Assembly: GCF_012275375.1 (NCBI RefSeq)
Contig: NZ_JAAZQJ010000010.1
Coordinates: forward strand, 1 to 64,000
Length of the DNA: 64,000 nucleotides
DNA from: Dyella sp. SG609
GTDB lineage: Bacteria; Pseudomonadota; Gammaproteobacteria; Xanthomonadales; Rhodanobacteraceae
Direction of reading: 5' to 3'
In this document: piece by piece, positions 47,162 through 55,782 of the stretch
Layout of the letters: each line of letters opens with the position of its first letter
Position numbering within the stretch: the stretch's first letter is position 1
Position numbers and translations under genes: made by a program
Notes under the pieces: generated by a model
What the model saw: the letters and a program-made list of their open reading frames with translations, nothing else
Databases searched by the model: none
What the model was told of the DNA's origin: nothing

Positions 47162-48193
47162 TTACAGCCAGCGCGACCGCTTCAGCCACGCATAGATGCC
47201 GGCCACCACGCCGATCACCAGGCAGATCATCGCCGGATATGCCCAGGTCTGCTCCAGCTCCGGCATATGGTGGAAGTTCATGCCGTACCAGCTGGTGATC
47301 AGGGTGGGCGCGGCCAGCATCGCGGCCCAGCCGGCCAGCTTCTTCATCACTTCGTTCTGGTTGAAGGTGACCAGCGAGAGGTTGATGTTGATCGCCGCGG
47401 CGAGCATTTCGCGCATGGCGCTGATCGACTCGTTGACGCGGAACACGTGGTCGTACACGTCGCGGAAATACGCGCGCAGCTCGTCCTGGATCAGGTGCGG
47501 ATGCATGCGCACGAGCTGGCTGATGATGTCTTGCAGCGGTGCCACCGCCAGGCGCAGGGTCATCAGGTCGCGCTGCATGTCGTACAGGCGGCGCACGGTG
47601 CGGCGCTTGAAGGTGTCGCCGAAGATGTCTTTTTCCAGCTCCTGCAGCTCTTCCTTGAACTCGCGCACGATCGGCAGCAGGTTGTCGACGATGAAGTCGA
47701 GCACGCCGTACAGGCCATAGCTGGGGCCCAGCGCCAGCAGGTCCGGCGTGTGCTCGCAGGCGCGGCGCGCCGGTGCGTAGGAGAGCGAGGCGCCGTGGCG
47801 CACCGTCAACAGGTAGCGCGCGCCGAGGAAGATATGCGTTTCGCCGAAGGCGATGTGCCCGTTCACCAGCTGCGCGGTCTGCACCACGATGAAGAGCGAC
47901 TCGCCATAGGCCTCGATCTTGGTGCGCTGGTGCGCCGCCTGGGCGTCCTCGATCGCAAGATCGTGCAGGTCGAATTCTTCCTGCAGCTTCAGCAGCAGCG
48001 ACTCGTCGGGCTCGTGCAGGCCGACCCAGACGAAGGTGTCCGGCTGCTTCAGCACGTCGCTGATCGCATCCAGGGTAACGTCACCGATGCGCTTGCCGTC
48101 GCGGGTGTTGTAGGCGACGCAGTTCACCACCATGGCGGGTTTGGCGTCGTCGGGCGCAGGGGCGGGGCGGGGACTCAGAGTCATGGCGCGCAT
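47162..48193 (-). CDS. corA: CorA-family magnesium/cobalt channel
   Basis: CorA forms a pentameric divalent-cation channel. The 343-residue product has an acidic cytoplasmic domain, a long helix (LLPIVREFKEELQELEKDIF), and two C-terminal membrane helices. The selectivity motif appears as YGMNF just after the first. The basic C-terminal KRSRWL is typical. In-frame starts are GTG 48214, ATG 48193 and ATG 48184; GAGG lies upstream of 48193. It follows the Lnb-like gene, 45 bases apart. Confidence 0.93.
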   Translation of the reverse strand: MRAMTLSPRPAPAPDDAKPAMVVNCVAYNTRDGKRIGDVTLDAISDVLKQPDTFVWVGLHEPDESLLLKLQEEFDLHDLAIEDAQAAHQRTKIEAYGESLFIVVQTAQLVNGHIAFGETHIFLGARYLLTVRHGASLSYAPARRACEHTPDLLALGPSYGLYGVLDFIVDNLLPIVREFKEELQELEKDIFGDTFKRRTVRRLYDMQRDLMTLRLAVAPLQDIISQLVRMHPHLIQDELRAYFRDVYDHVFRVNESISAMREMLAAAININLSLVTFNQNEVMKKLAGWAAMLAAPTLITSWYGMNFHHMPELEQTWAYPAMICLVIGVVAGIYAWLKRSRWL

Positions 48194-48238
48194 GATGCCC
48201 AGGGCCTCACGCACGGTTCAATAGCAAGTTCCTGCGGT

Positions 48239-49456
48239 TCAGCGCAGGCGGCGCAGCCCGCGCCGCAGGCTCCACGACAGCGCCAGCCAGCATGGGATCG
48301 CGAACAGCAGCCAGGGCTGGTTCTGCTGCACGGTGCCGGGCCACGCGTGCAGGCCCAGTGCCACGGCGAGCGCGATCAGTTGCAGCAGGATGACGCGGTC
48401 CGCCAGGCGCGACGCCGCCAGCCCGCGGCGCGCGCGCCACAGCGAAGGCAGCAGCACGAAGGCCAGCGGATTGAACAGCAGCAGGTTGGCGTTGGCCCAG
48501 GCGGAGTGGTGCGTGGTGAGCGTCCACAGCACCAGCAGCAACAGGCCGACGATGCCGGCCGCGACCAGGTAGAGCGTGCCGAGCAGCGCAAGGCCGGTCG
48601 GCCACCGGCGCGCGGCGAGGATCAGCAGCACGGCGAAGGCGAGGCCCGCGATGGCGAGCGGCATGCGCAGGTCGGGTGCGTGTTCCGGTGGCACGTCGAG
48701 CCGGTTCGGCGACACCAGCGTGCTGTCGCCCGCGAGCTTGCGCGTGCCGCCGGCGCCGTCGTCCATCTTCACTGCAGCGAGTTCGCGCTCCAGCACCATC
48801 GGCAGGAAGCTTTCCTGCCATGCGGTGAGCGGTTGATCGGCATAGGGGCCAAGACCCAGATCGAGGATCAGCATCAGCCACGGCTGCGCGCTCATCAGGC
48901 GCGCGGTCTGCTGGCGGTAGGTCATCAGGCCGGCGCGCGACTGCAGCTGCTTGCGGATCACACCGCCGAGCGCGCGGTCCAGCGCGTCGCGCACGCGGGT
49001 GGTGCAGTTGTCGGCGTAGTAGTCGTAGTCGTAGCGCGCGTTTTCGGGGCGCAGGTTCCACAGCAGGAAGTCGCGCAAGGCGGCGGCCTGGTCCGGCGTC
49101 AGCGCCAGCGGCTGGCGCGTCACCGAGCGGCCGGATTCGATGTAGTAGCGCTGGTCCTGCGCCGTGTACGCGGCATCCATCAGGTAATGCATGCGGCCGC
49201 GCGCGAAGTTGAGCAGGAAGCCGCTTTCGTCGAAGTCGAACACGCCGTAGTTGAAGTCGACCGATTCGCCGCTGACGGTGTCGCGCAGCTGGATGGCGTC
49301 GTGGCCGAAGCGCTCCCAATAGGTTTCGCCGGGGCCGTAGGTGATCAGCGAGACTTCGAGGTTCGCGCCCGGCGCATTGGCCACGCTCGCCCGAGCCTGG
49401 GCGAACGCAGCCCCCAGCAGTGCAAACAACAGGAGGGTGCGAGCGATCAGGCTCAT
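48239..49456 (-). CDS. DUF4105 / Lnb-like protein, candidate lipoprotein N-acyltransferase
   Basis: The 405-residue product has a signal peptide and a periplasmic DUF4105 domain with His52 in RFGHDAI and Cys151 in YADNCTTR. Five C-terminal membrane helices follow from about residue 260. This domain-plus-five-helix plan is that of Lnb, the protein reported to N-acylate lipoproteins in Bacteroidetes in place of Lnt. The conserved His and Cys suggest thiol chemistry. It lies right after corC, the usual place of lnt. Function here is inferred; DUF4105 proteins in Xanthomonadales have not, to my knowledge, been shown to do this. Confidence 0.75.
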   Translation of the reverse strand: MSLIARTLLLFALLGAAFAQARASVANAPGANLEVSLITYGPGETYWERFGHDAIQLRDTVSGESVDFNYGVFDFDESGFLLNFARGRMHYLMDAAYTAQDQRYYIESGRSVTRQPLALTPDQAAALRDFLLWNLRPENARYDYDYYADNCTTRVRDALDRALGGVIRKQLQSRAGLMTYRQQTARLMSAQPWLMLILDLGLGPYADQPLTAWQESFLPMVLERELAAVKMDDGAGGTRKLAGDSTLVSPNRLDVPPEHAPDLRMPLAIAGLAFAVLLILAARRWPTGLALLGTLYLVAAGIVGLLLLVLWTLTTHHSAWANANLLLFNPLAFVLLPSLWRARRGLAASRLADRVILLQLIALAVALGLHAWPGTVQQNQPWLLFAIPCWLALSWSLRRGLRRLR

Positions 49457-49488
49457 CGGCGGGCGTTTCCTAAAGGGTGAAGAACGGC

Positions 49489-50337
49489 TCAGCCTTCGGC
49501 GAGGCGGGTGACGCGGAACTGCTGCACGCGGCGGTCGTCCGCCTCGGTGACGAGGAACAGATAGCCGCCGATGGCGACTTCCTCGCCCACTTCCGGCAGG
49601 TGGCCGAACTCGGAGGTGGCCATGCCGCCGACCGTGTCGAACTCCTCGTCGGAGAACGCGGCGCCGGCCTGCTCGTTGAAGTCGGCGATCGGCGTCAGCG
49701 CGCTGACCAGCCAGCCGCCGCCGGCCTGCTCGTGCATCAGCTGGGGTTCTTCCTCGTCGTCGTGCTCGTCGTCGATCTCGCCGACGATCTGCTCCAGCAC
49801 GTCCTCGATGGTGATCAGGCCGGCGACGCCGCCGTACTCGTCCACCACCAGGGCCATGTGGTTGCGCGTGTGGCGGAACTCCGCCAGCAGCACGTTCAGG
49901 CGCATCGCCTCGGGGATCAGCACCGCCGGGCGCAGCACCGTGGCCAGGCTGAAATCGCGGCCGTCGCCGACGAACTTCAGCAGATCTTTGGCCAGCAGGA
50001 TGCCGAGGATCTCGTCCTTGTCCTCGCCGTGCACGGGGAAGCGAGAGTGGCCGGATTCGACCACGATGGCGAGGATCTCGCTCAACGGGGCTTCGGCGGA
50101 GACCATCACGATCTGCGCGCGCGGCACCATCACGTCGTCGACGCTCAGCTCGGTGACCTTGATCGCGCCCTCGACCATGGTGAGGGTGTCGTTGGACATC
50201 AGGCCGTTGGCCTGGGCCGAGCGCAGCTCTTCAATCAGCTCTTCGCGATTGCGCGGCTCGCCGGAAAACAGATGGCCCAGTCGATCCCACCATTTGCGGT
50301 GGGCCGGGCCGCTGGTACTGCCAGGGTCCTCGTTCAT
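49489..50337 (-). CDS. corC: CorC/HlyC-type CBS-domain protein
   Basis: The 282-residue product has paired CBS domains, seen as VDDVMVPRAQIVMV at about residue 70 and the second around VVDEYGGVAGLITIEDVLEQIVG. A C-terminal CorC_HlyC domain follows. In E. coli the homolog YbeX lies in the miaB-ybeZ-ybeY-ybeX-lnt group and is linked to magnesium homeostasis and ribosome maintenance. The ATG at 50337 is preferred to 50358 by family length. It is transcribed with phoH and ybeY. Confidence 0.93.
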   Translation of the reverse strand: MNEDPGSTSGPAHRKWWDRLGHLFSGEPRNREELIEELRSAQANGLMSNDTLTMVEGAIKVTELSVDDVMVPRAQIVMVSAEAPLSEILAIVVESGHSRFPVHGEDKDEILGILLAKDLLKFVGDGRDFSLATVLRPAVLIPEAMRLNVLLAEFRHTRNHMALVVDEYGGVAGLITIEDVLEQIVGEIDDEHDDEEEPQLMHEQAGGGWLVSALTPIADFNEQAGAAFSDEEFDTVGGMATSEFGHLPEVGEEVAIGGYLFLVTEADDRRVQQFRVTRLAEG

Positions 50338-50430
50338 TACGCTTGCGGGTGTGCCCATTGCCAGGGCGGAATGGCGAGTCTAGCCCAAAACTTGTGACGA
50401 TTCAGGGCGCAAGCCACGCCCGCGCGAGCT

Positions 50431-50904
50431 TCAGGCGTACGGGTCGGCGATGCCCAGGCCGGCCAGGATGCGGGTTTCCAGGGCTTCCATGGCCTCGGCC
50501 TCGGCATCTTCGAGGTGGTCGTAGCCGAGCAGGTGCAGCACCCCGTGCACCGTCATGTGGGCCCAGTGGTCGCGCGGCGCCTTGCCCTGTTCGGCGGCCT
50601 CGCGGGCCACCACGGGGGCGCAGATGGCGAGGTCGCCGATCAGCGGCAGGGCCACGCCGGGCGGCAGTTCGGCGGGGAAGGACAGCACGTTGGTGGCGTA
50701 GTCCTTGCCGCGGTAGTCGCGGTTGAGGGCGCGTCCTTCCTTGGCGTCCACGATGCGGATGGACAGCTCGGTCGCCTTGCGCCGCTTCGCTCCGCGCAGC
50801 GCCGCTTCCACCCAGCGGCGGAAGCTGGCGGGGGCGGGCACGCCGGCACGCGGCGCGGCGTAGCCCACCGACAGCGCCAGGTTCGACGCGGCGGCAGCGC
50901 TCAC
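50431..50904 (-). CDS. ybeY: Endoribonuclease YbeY, rRNA maturation factor
   Basis: YbeY is a zinc-dependent RNase that acts in 16S rRNA 3'-end maturation and ribosome quality control. The 157-residue product has the metal motif H-x3-H-x5-H as [12 protein letters not shown] (His120, His124, His130). The GTG start overlaps the phoH stop (GTGA at 50901-50904), so the two are translationally coupled. Confidence 0.96.
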   Translation of the reverse strand: MSAAAASNLALSVGYAAPRAGVPAPASFRRWVEAALRGAKRRKATELSIRIVDAKEGRALNRDYRGKDYATNVLSFPAELPPGVALPLIGDLAICAPVVAREAAEQGKAPRDHWAHMTVHGVLHLLGYDHLEDAEAEAMEALETRILAGLGIADPYA

Positions 50905-51881
50905 CGGGTCTCCTCGGGCTTCTGCTCGAAGGCCTCGTAGGCACGCACGATCTTCGCCACCAGCGGATGGCGCACCACGTCGCGCGAGGTGAAGAAGGTG
51001 AAGCTGATGCCGTCCACGCCGCGCAGCACCTCGATCGCATGGCGCAGGCCCGAGCGCACGTTGCGCGGCAGGTCGACCTGGCTGACGTCGCCGGTGATCA
51101 CCGCCACCGAGCCGAAGCCGATGCGGGTGAGGAACATCTTCATCTGCTCGACCGTGGTGTTCTGGGCCTCGTCCAGGATCACGTACGAATCGTTGAGCGT
51201 GCGGCCGCGCATATAGGCCAGCGGCGCGATCTCGATCACGTTGCGCTCGATCAGCTTGGCCACCTTCTCGAAGCCGAGCATTTCGTACAGCGCGTCGTAC
51301 AGCGGGCGCAGATACGGGTCCACCTTCTGCGAGAGATCGCCCGGCAGGAAGCCCAGCTTTTCACCGGCTTCCACCGCGGGGCGCACCAGCAGCAGGCGCT
51401 GCACGCGGTTCGCTTCCAGCGCTTCCACCGCGCTGGCCACGGCCAGGTAGGTCTTGCCGGTGCCGGCCGGGCCTACGCCGAAGCTGATGTCGTGGGTGGT
51501 GATGGCGTGCAGGTAGCGCGCCTGGTTCGGGCCGCGGCCCTTGATCACGCCGCGCTTGACCTTGATCACCACTTCCTGCGCGCCTTCGGCCGCTTCGGCG
51601 GTGAGCGCGTCGATGCCGGATTCGGCCAGGTGCAGGTTGATGCGCGCGCCGGTGAGGGCTTCCTGCTCGGTGGCGGCGTACAGCGCGCGCAGCACTTTTT
51701 CCGCCGCGCGCGCGGCGGCGTCCTCGCCGATCACCTGGAACAGCGTGCCGCGGTGGTCGATTTCCACGCCCAGGCGCAGCTCGATCTGGCGCAGGTGTTC
51801 GTCGAAGGGACCGCAGAGGTTGGCGAGGCGGGCGTTGTCTTCGGGGTCTAGCGCGAAGTCGCGCTGATTGAGCTCAGTCAT
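50901..51881 (-). CDS. ybeZ: PhoH-like ATPase (YbeZ)
   Basis: The 326-residue protein has a PhoH ATPase domain with Walker A GPAGTGKT at 137-144 and the FILDEAQN-type Walker B ([10 protein letters not shown]). An N-terminal KH-like region precedes it. YbeZ partners YbeY in RNA processing. It is the first gene of the minus-strand set phoH-ybeY-corC-(Lnb-like). In many relatives miaB lies directly upstream; here a divergent TetR-ABC operon sits between. Confidence 0.95.
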   Translation of the reverse strand: MTELNQRDFALDPEDNARLANLCGPFDEHLRQIELRLGVEIDHRGTLFQVIGEDAAARAAEKVLRALYAATEQEALTGARINLHLAESGIDALTAEAAEGAQEVVIKVKRGVIKGRGPNQARYLHAITTHDISFGVGPAGTGKTYLAVASAVEALEANRVQRLLLVRPAVEAGEKLGFLPGDLSQKVDPYLRPLYDALYEMLGFEKVAKLIERNVIEIAPLAYMRGRTLNDSYVILDEAQNTTVEQMKMFLTRIGFGSVAVITGDVSQVDLPRNVRSGLRHAIEVLRGVDGISFTFFTSRDVVRHPLVAKIVRAYEAFEQKPEETR

Positions 51882-51956
51882 AGGCGCGCGAGATTAGCGC
51901 GGGGGCGGCATCAGGGCTACCCGGACGAAGCGGCCGGCATGGCCGCGCTTGCCAAT

Positions 51957-51976
51957 AATTAATTGTTTAATTAATT
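51957..51976. promoter_or_regulatory. AT-rich inverted repeat, probable TetR operator
   Basis: AATTAAT (51957-51963) and ATTAATT (51970-51976) form an inverted repeat ending nine bases before the TetR start codon. It is strikingly AT-rich in a GC-rich genome. TetR regulators often bind such palindromes over their own promoter. It also lies 76 bases from the divergent phoH start. Confidence 0.6.
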
Positions 51977-51984
51977 TACGCGGC

Positions 51985-52659
51985 ATGGCTAGAACCAAGC
52001 CCCCCGCCAAGCCCCGCCGTCCCGCCGGCCGTCCCGCCAGGGAAGACCGCGACCTGCGCGCGCACCTGCTCGATGTCGCCCTGGCGCGGTTCGCCCGCGA
52101 CGGCATCGGCGCCACGCCGCTGCGCGCGATCGCCACCGAGGCCGGCGTGACGCCGGCCATGCTGCATTACTACTTCGGCGACAAGGAGCAGTTGAAGCAG
52201 GCGGTGATCGACGAGCGCCTGCTGCCCGCGCTGGCGCCGATGCGCGACCGCCTGGCGCAGGCGGACAGCGAGCCGGCGGCGCTGGCCGGCCTGTTCGTGC
52301 GCGGCATCGGCGAGGTGGTGGCGAGCCATCCCTGGCTGCCGCCGCTGTGGGTGCGCGAGGTGCTGTGCGAGGGCGGCGAGCTGCGCGAGGTGCTGTTCCA
52401 TCACCTGCTGCCGAACCTGCCGCGGCTGCTGGCGCAGCGCTTCGCCGCGGCGAAGCAGGCCGGCACGCTCAATCCCGCGCTGGACCCGCGCCTGCTGGTG
52501 GTGTCGCTGGTGGGACTCACGCTGTTTCCCGCTGCCGGTGCGCCGATCTGGCGGCGCGTGTTCGAGGCCGACGATCTCGACCAGCAGGCCCTGGTCAACC
52601 ACACCCTGGCCCTGCTGGAAGGCGGCCTGGGCGTACCGCCGTCCGGAGCTTCACGATGA
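51985..52659 (+). CDS. TetR-family transcriptional regulator
   Basis: The 224-residue product has an N-terminal helix-turn-helix (about residues 25-70) with GIGATPLRAIATEAGVTPAMLHYYFGDKEQL, a standard TetR DNA-binding domain. A C-terminal ligand domain like those of the CecR/YbiH group follows. The ATG at 51985 excludes a short non-family N-terminus. Its stop overlaps the next start (ATGA), so it is in one operon with the exporter it likely represses. Confidence 0.92.
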   Translation: MARTKPPAKPRRPAGRPAREDRDLRAHLLDVALARFARDGIGATPLRAIATEAGVTPAMLHYYFGDKEQLKQAVIDERLLPALAPMRDRLAQADSEPAALAGLFVRGIGEVVASHPWLPPLWVREVLCEGGELREVLFHHLLPNLPRLLAQRFAAAKQAGTLNPALDPRLLVVSLVGLTLFPAAGAPIWRRVFEADDLDQQALVNHTLALLEGGLGVPPSGASR

Positions 52660-53609
52660 GCCGATACCTGTTCGCCCTCATGCTGGCCTGCACGCTCGCC
52701 GCCTGCGGCAAGGCGCCGCCGCAGGCGCTGGGCACGCTGGAATACGACCGCATCGGCATGCCCGCACCCGCCGCGGAACGCGTGGTGGCGCTCAAGGTGC
52801 GCGAAGGCGAACAGGTAGCGGCGGGACAGCCGCTGCTCGAACTCGACCCCACCCACACCCAGGCCGACCTCGCCGCGGCCGAAGCGCAGGCGCGGCAGCA
52901 GCAGGCGAACCTGCTGGAACTGCGCGTGGGCCCGCGCCAGGAAGACATCGCCAAGGCGCGCGCCGACCTGGCCGCCGCCGAGGCGCAGGCCCGCGATGCA
53001 CGTGCCTACTACCAGCGCCTGCTGCCGCTGCAGAAGGACAACTACGCGGCCGCCGCCGATATCGATCGCGCACGCGCCGCCGCGGGCAACGCCGATGGCC
53101 AGGCCGCTGCCGCGAAGGCCTCGCTCGACACGCTGCTGCACGGCACGCGTCCCGAGCAGGTTGCGCAGGGTGAAGCCGCGCTTGCCGCGGCGCAGGCGCA
53201 GGCCGCGGCGCAGAAGGTGCTGCTGGGCAAGCTGGCATTGGTGGCGCCGCGTGCGGGCCGCATCGACAGCCTGCCGTACAAGCTCGGCGACCAGGCGCCC
53301 GTGGGCGCGCCGCTGGTGGTGCTGCTTGCCGGCGATGCACCGTATGCACGCATCTATCTGCAGGAACCGCAGCGCGCACGCATGCGCGTGGGCGACACGG
53401 TGCGCGTACACGTCGACGGCCGCGACAAGGTCTACCAGGGCAAGGTCCGCCTGATCCGCAGCGAGCCGGAGTTCACGCCGTACTACGCGCTGATCGGCGA
53501 GGACGCGGCACGCCTCAGCTATCTGTCCGAAGTGGCGCTTGGGCCGGATGCGGCGGACCTGCCGGTCGGCATGCCGGTGCGTGTCGATTATCCCGAGGCG
53601 AAGCCGTGA
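52656..53609 (+). CDS. HlyD-type membrane-fusion lipoprotein of an ABC exporter
   Basis: The 317-residue product has a lipoprotein signal with lipobox LAAC at about residues 14-17. It then has a biotinyl-lipoyl-like hairpin (VREGEQVAAGQPLLELD), a long Ala-rich coiled coil (about 65-180) and a beta-barrel part. It resembles YbhG, the fusion protein of E. coli YbhGFSR. It would link the inner-membrane ABC transporter to an outer-membrane channel encoded elsewhere. Start and stop both overlap neighbours by four bases. Confidence 0.88.
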   Translation: MSRYLFALMLACTLAACGKAPPQALGTLEYDRIGMPAPAAERVVALKVREGEQVAAGQPLLELDPTHTQADLAAAEAQARQQQANLLELRVGPRQEDIAKARADLAAAEAQARDARAYYQRLLPLQKDNYAAAADIDRARAAAGNADGQAAAAKASLDTLLHGTRPEQVAQGEAALAAAQAQAAAQKVLLGKLALVAPRAGRIDSLPYKLGDQAPVGAPLVVLLAGDAPYARIYLQEPQRARMRVGDTVRVHVDGRDKVYQGKVRLIRSEPEFTPYYALIGEDAARLSYLSEVALGPDAADLPVGMPVRVDYPEAKP

Positions 53610-54580
53610 GCACCGGGAACGGCAACGGCGAGTTCGCCATCCGTGCGCGCGGCCTCACCAAGCGCTTCGGCGATTTCACCGCGGTCGATCACGTCGATCT
53701 GGAAGTGCCGGCGCGGCATGTCTACGGTTTCCTCGGCCCGAACGGCTCCGGCAAGTCCACCACCATCCGCATGCTGTGCGGCCTGCTTACGCCCAGCGAC
53801 GGCGAGATCGACGTGCTCGGCTTGAGCGTGCCGCGCGAAGCGGAAGCGCTGCGCAAGCGCATCGGCTACATGACGCAGAAGTTCTCGCTGTTCGACGACC
53901 TGGGCGTGCGCGAGAACCTGGAATTCATGGCGGCGGTGCAGGGCGTGCCGAAGGCGCGCACCGCCAGGCGCATCGACGAGCTGATCGAGCAATACCACTT
54001 CGGCGATCGCCAGAAACAACTGGCCGGCACCATGAGCGGCGGCCAGAAACAGCGCCTGGCGCTGGCCTGCGCGGTGATCCACGATCCGGAGCTGCTGTTC
54101 CTCGACGAGCCGACCAGCGCGGTGGATCCGGAATCGCGCCGCGATTTCTGGGAAAAGCTTTTTGAGCTGACCGACGCCGGCACCACCATGCTGGTCTCCA
54201 CCCACCTGATGGACGAAGCCGAGCGCTGCCACCGCCTGGCCGTGCTCGACCGCGGCGTGCTGGTGGCCGACGGCACGCCGGCGGAGCTGACGGACCGGCT
54301 GCAAGGCCGCACCTTCGTCGTCGCCAGCGCGCAGCCGCGGCGTGCGCAGCAGCCGCTGGCGGAGGCGAAGGACGTGCTCGGCGTGGCCCAGGTGGGCAAC
54401 GAGCTGCGCGTGATCGTGCGCGAAGGCCTGGCCGATGGCGACGAAGCGCTGGCGCGCCTGCATCAGGTGCTGGCCGAACGCGATCCGCAGGCGCGCATCG
54501 AAGCGGTCAAGCCGAATCTCGAAGACGTGTTCGTGGCGGTGACGCGCCAGCAGCGTCCGGGCCAGGAGCGCGCCGCATGA
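53606..54580 (+). CDS. ABC exporter ATPase
   Basis: The 324-residue ATPase has Walker A GPNGSGKS at 44-51, the signature MSGGQKQR, Walker B LLFLDEPTSAVDP, and the H-loop STHLMDEAERC. Unlike E. coli YbhF, which has two ATPase domains, it has one, so it presumably works as a dimer. The GTG start overlaps the HlyD stop (GTGA) and its end overlaps the permease start (ATGA). Confidence 0.93.
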   Translation: MSTGNGNGEFAIRARGLTKRFGDFTAVDHVDLEVPARHVYGFLGPNGSGKSTTIRMLCGLLTPSDGEIDVLGLSVPREAEALRKRIGYMTQKFSLFDDLGVRENLEFMAAVQGVPKARTARRIDELIEQYHFGDRQKQLAGTMSGGQKQRLALACAVIHDPELLFLDEPTSAVDPESRRDFWEKLFELTDAGTTMLVSTHLMDEAERCHRLAVLDRGVLVADGTPAELTDRLQGRTFVVASAQPRRAQQPLAEAKDVLGVAQVGNELRVIVREGLADGDEALARLHQVLAERDPQARIEAVKPNLEDVFVAVTRQQRPGQERAA

Positions 54581-55686
54581 GCTGGCGGCGGCTATGGGCG
54601 ATCGTGCTGAAGGAGCTGCGGCAGATGAGCCGCGACCGCATCACGCTGGCCATGATCGTCGGCATTCCGGTGATCCAGCTGGTGCTGTTCGGCTATGCGA
54701 TCAATACCAATCTGCGCGGCCTCGATGCCGGCATCGTCGACCAGGCCAACAGCGCCGGCTCGCGCGCGCTGGTGATGGACATGCTGGCCACCGGTGTGAT
54801 CGCGCCGGTGGCGCATGCCGATACGCCCGAAGCATTGGTGGCTATGCTGCGCCGTGGCGAAATCAGCATCGGCCTGGTGCTGCCGCCGGATTTCGAGCGC
54901 CGCCGCTACGATGGCCGGCAGGTGGCGCAGATCATGGTCGACGGCAGCGACAACGTGGTGCAGAGCGCCGCGGCGCAGCTGGCGCAGGTGCCGGTCGACA
55001 GCTCCGTGCCCGATACGCGCGCGCCGCTGGTCAGCACGCCGGCGGCGGGGCCGATCAGCATCGTCAGTTTCTATAACCCGCAGCGGCGCTCGGCGGTGAA
55101 CATCGTGCCGGGGCTGATCGGGGTGATCCTGACCATGACCATGGTGCTGTTCACCGGCATCGCGATCGTGCGCGAACGCGAGCGCGGCAATATGGAATTG
55201 CTGATCGCCACGCCGCTGACCAGCGCCGAGCTGATGGTGGGCAAGGTGCTGCCGTATATCGGCATCGGCCTGCTGCAGGTCACGGTGATCCTGGCCTTGG
55301 GGCGCTGGCTGTTCACCGTGCCGATCCACGGCAGCCTGCTGGACGTCTATCTCGCGGCGGGTTTGCTGATCCTGGCCAATCTCACCATGGGCCTGCTGAT
55401 CTCCACTCGCGCGCAATCGCAGTTCCAGGCGATGCAGATGACCTTCTTCGTGTTCCTGCCGTCGATCCTGCTGTCGGGCTTCATGTTCCCGTTCGCCGGC
55501 ATGCCGCAGGTGGCGCAGTGGCTGGCGGAGATCCTGCCGCTGACGCATTTCCTGCGGCTGATCCGCGGCATCATGCTGCGCGGGGCGGGCCTGTGGGAGT
55601 TGTGGCGCGAGGTGGCGGCGCTGGCGGCGTTCACCGCCGTGATGATGACGGCGGCGATCCTGCGGTTCCGCAAGCGGCTGGATTGA
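54577..55686 (+). CDS. ABC-2-type permease
   Basis: The 369-residue product has an N-terminal helix and a large periplasmic loop, then about five membrane helices. It has the family-typical NIVPGLIGVILTMTMVLFTG and ERERGNMELLIATPL segments. It is the membrane part of the exporter and resembles YbhS/YbhR. Only one permease gene is present, so a homodimer is likely. The REP pair begins three bases after its stop. Confidence 0.93.
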   Translation: MSWRRLWAIVLKELRQMSRDRITLAMIVGIPVIQLVLFGYAINTNLRGLDAGIVDQANSAGSRALVMDMLATGVIAPVAHADTPEALVAMLRRGEISIGLVLPPDFERRRYDGRQVAQIMVDGSDNVVQSAAAQLAQVPVDSSVPDTRAPLVSTPAAGPISIVSFYNPQRRSAVNIVPGLIGVILTMTMVLFTGIAIVRERERGNMELLIATPLTSAELMVGKVLPYIGIGLLQVTVILALGRWLFTVPIHGSLLDVYLAAGLLILANLTMGLLISTRAQSQFQAMQMTFFVFLPSILLSGFMFPFAGMPQVAQWLAEILPLTHFLRLIRGIMLRGAGLWELWREVAALAAFTAVMMTAAILRFRKRLD

Positions 55687-55689
55687 AGG

Positions 55690-55781
55690 GTAGGTTGGGG
55701 TGAGCCGCAGGCGAACCCCAACGGTGCGATGCGTTCGAGTGTCGCGATGTCGGGGTTCGCCTGCGGCTCACCCCAACCTGC
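55690..55781. repeat. Pair of inverted GTAG-type REP palindromes
   Basis: Unit one at 55690-55722 is identical to the unit at 9076-9108. Unit two at 55749-55781 is the reverse complement with small changes (GTCGGGGTT in place of GTTGGGGTT). The pair fills the gap between the converging permease and miaB genes. Confidence 0.87.
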
Positions 55782-55782
55782 G

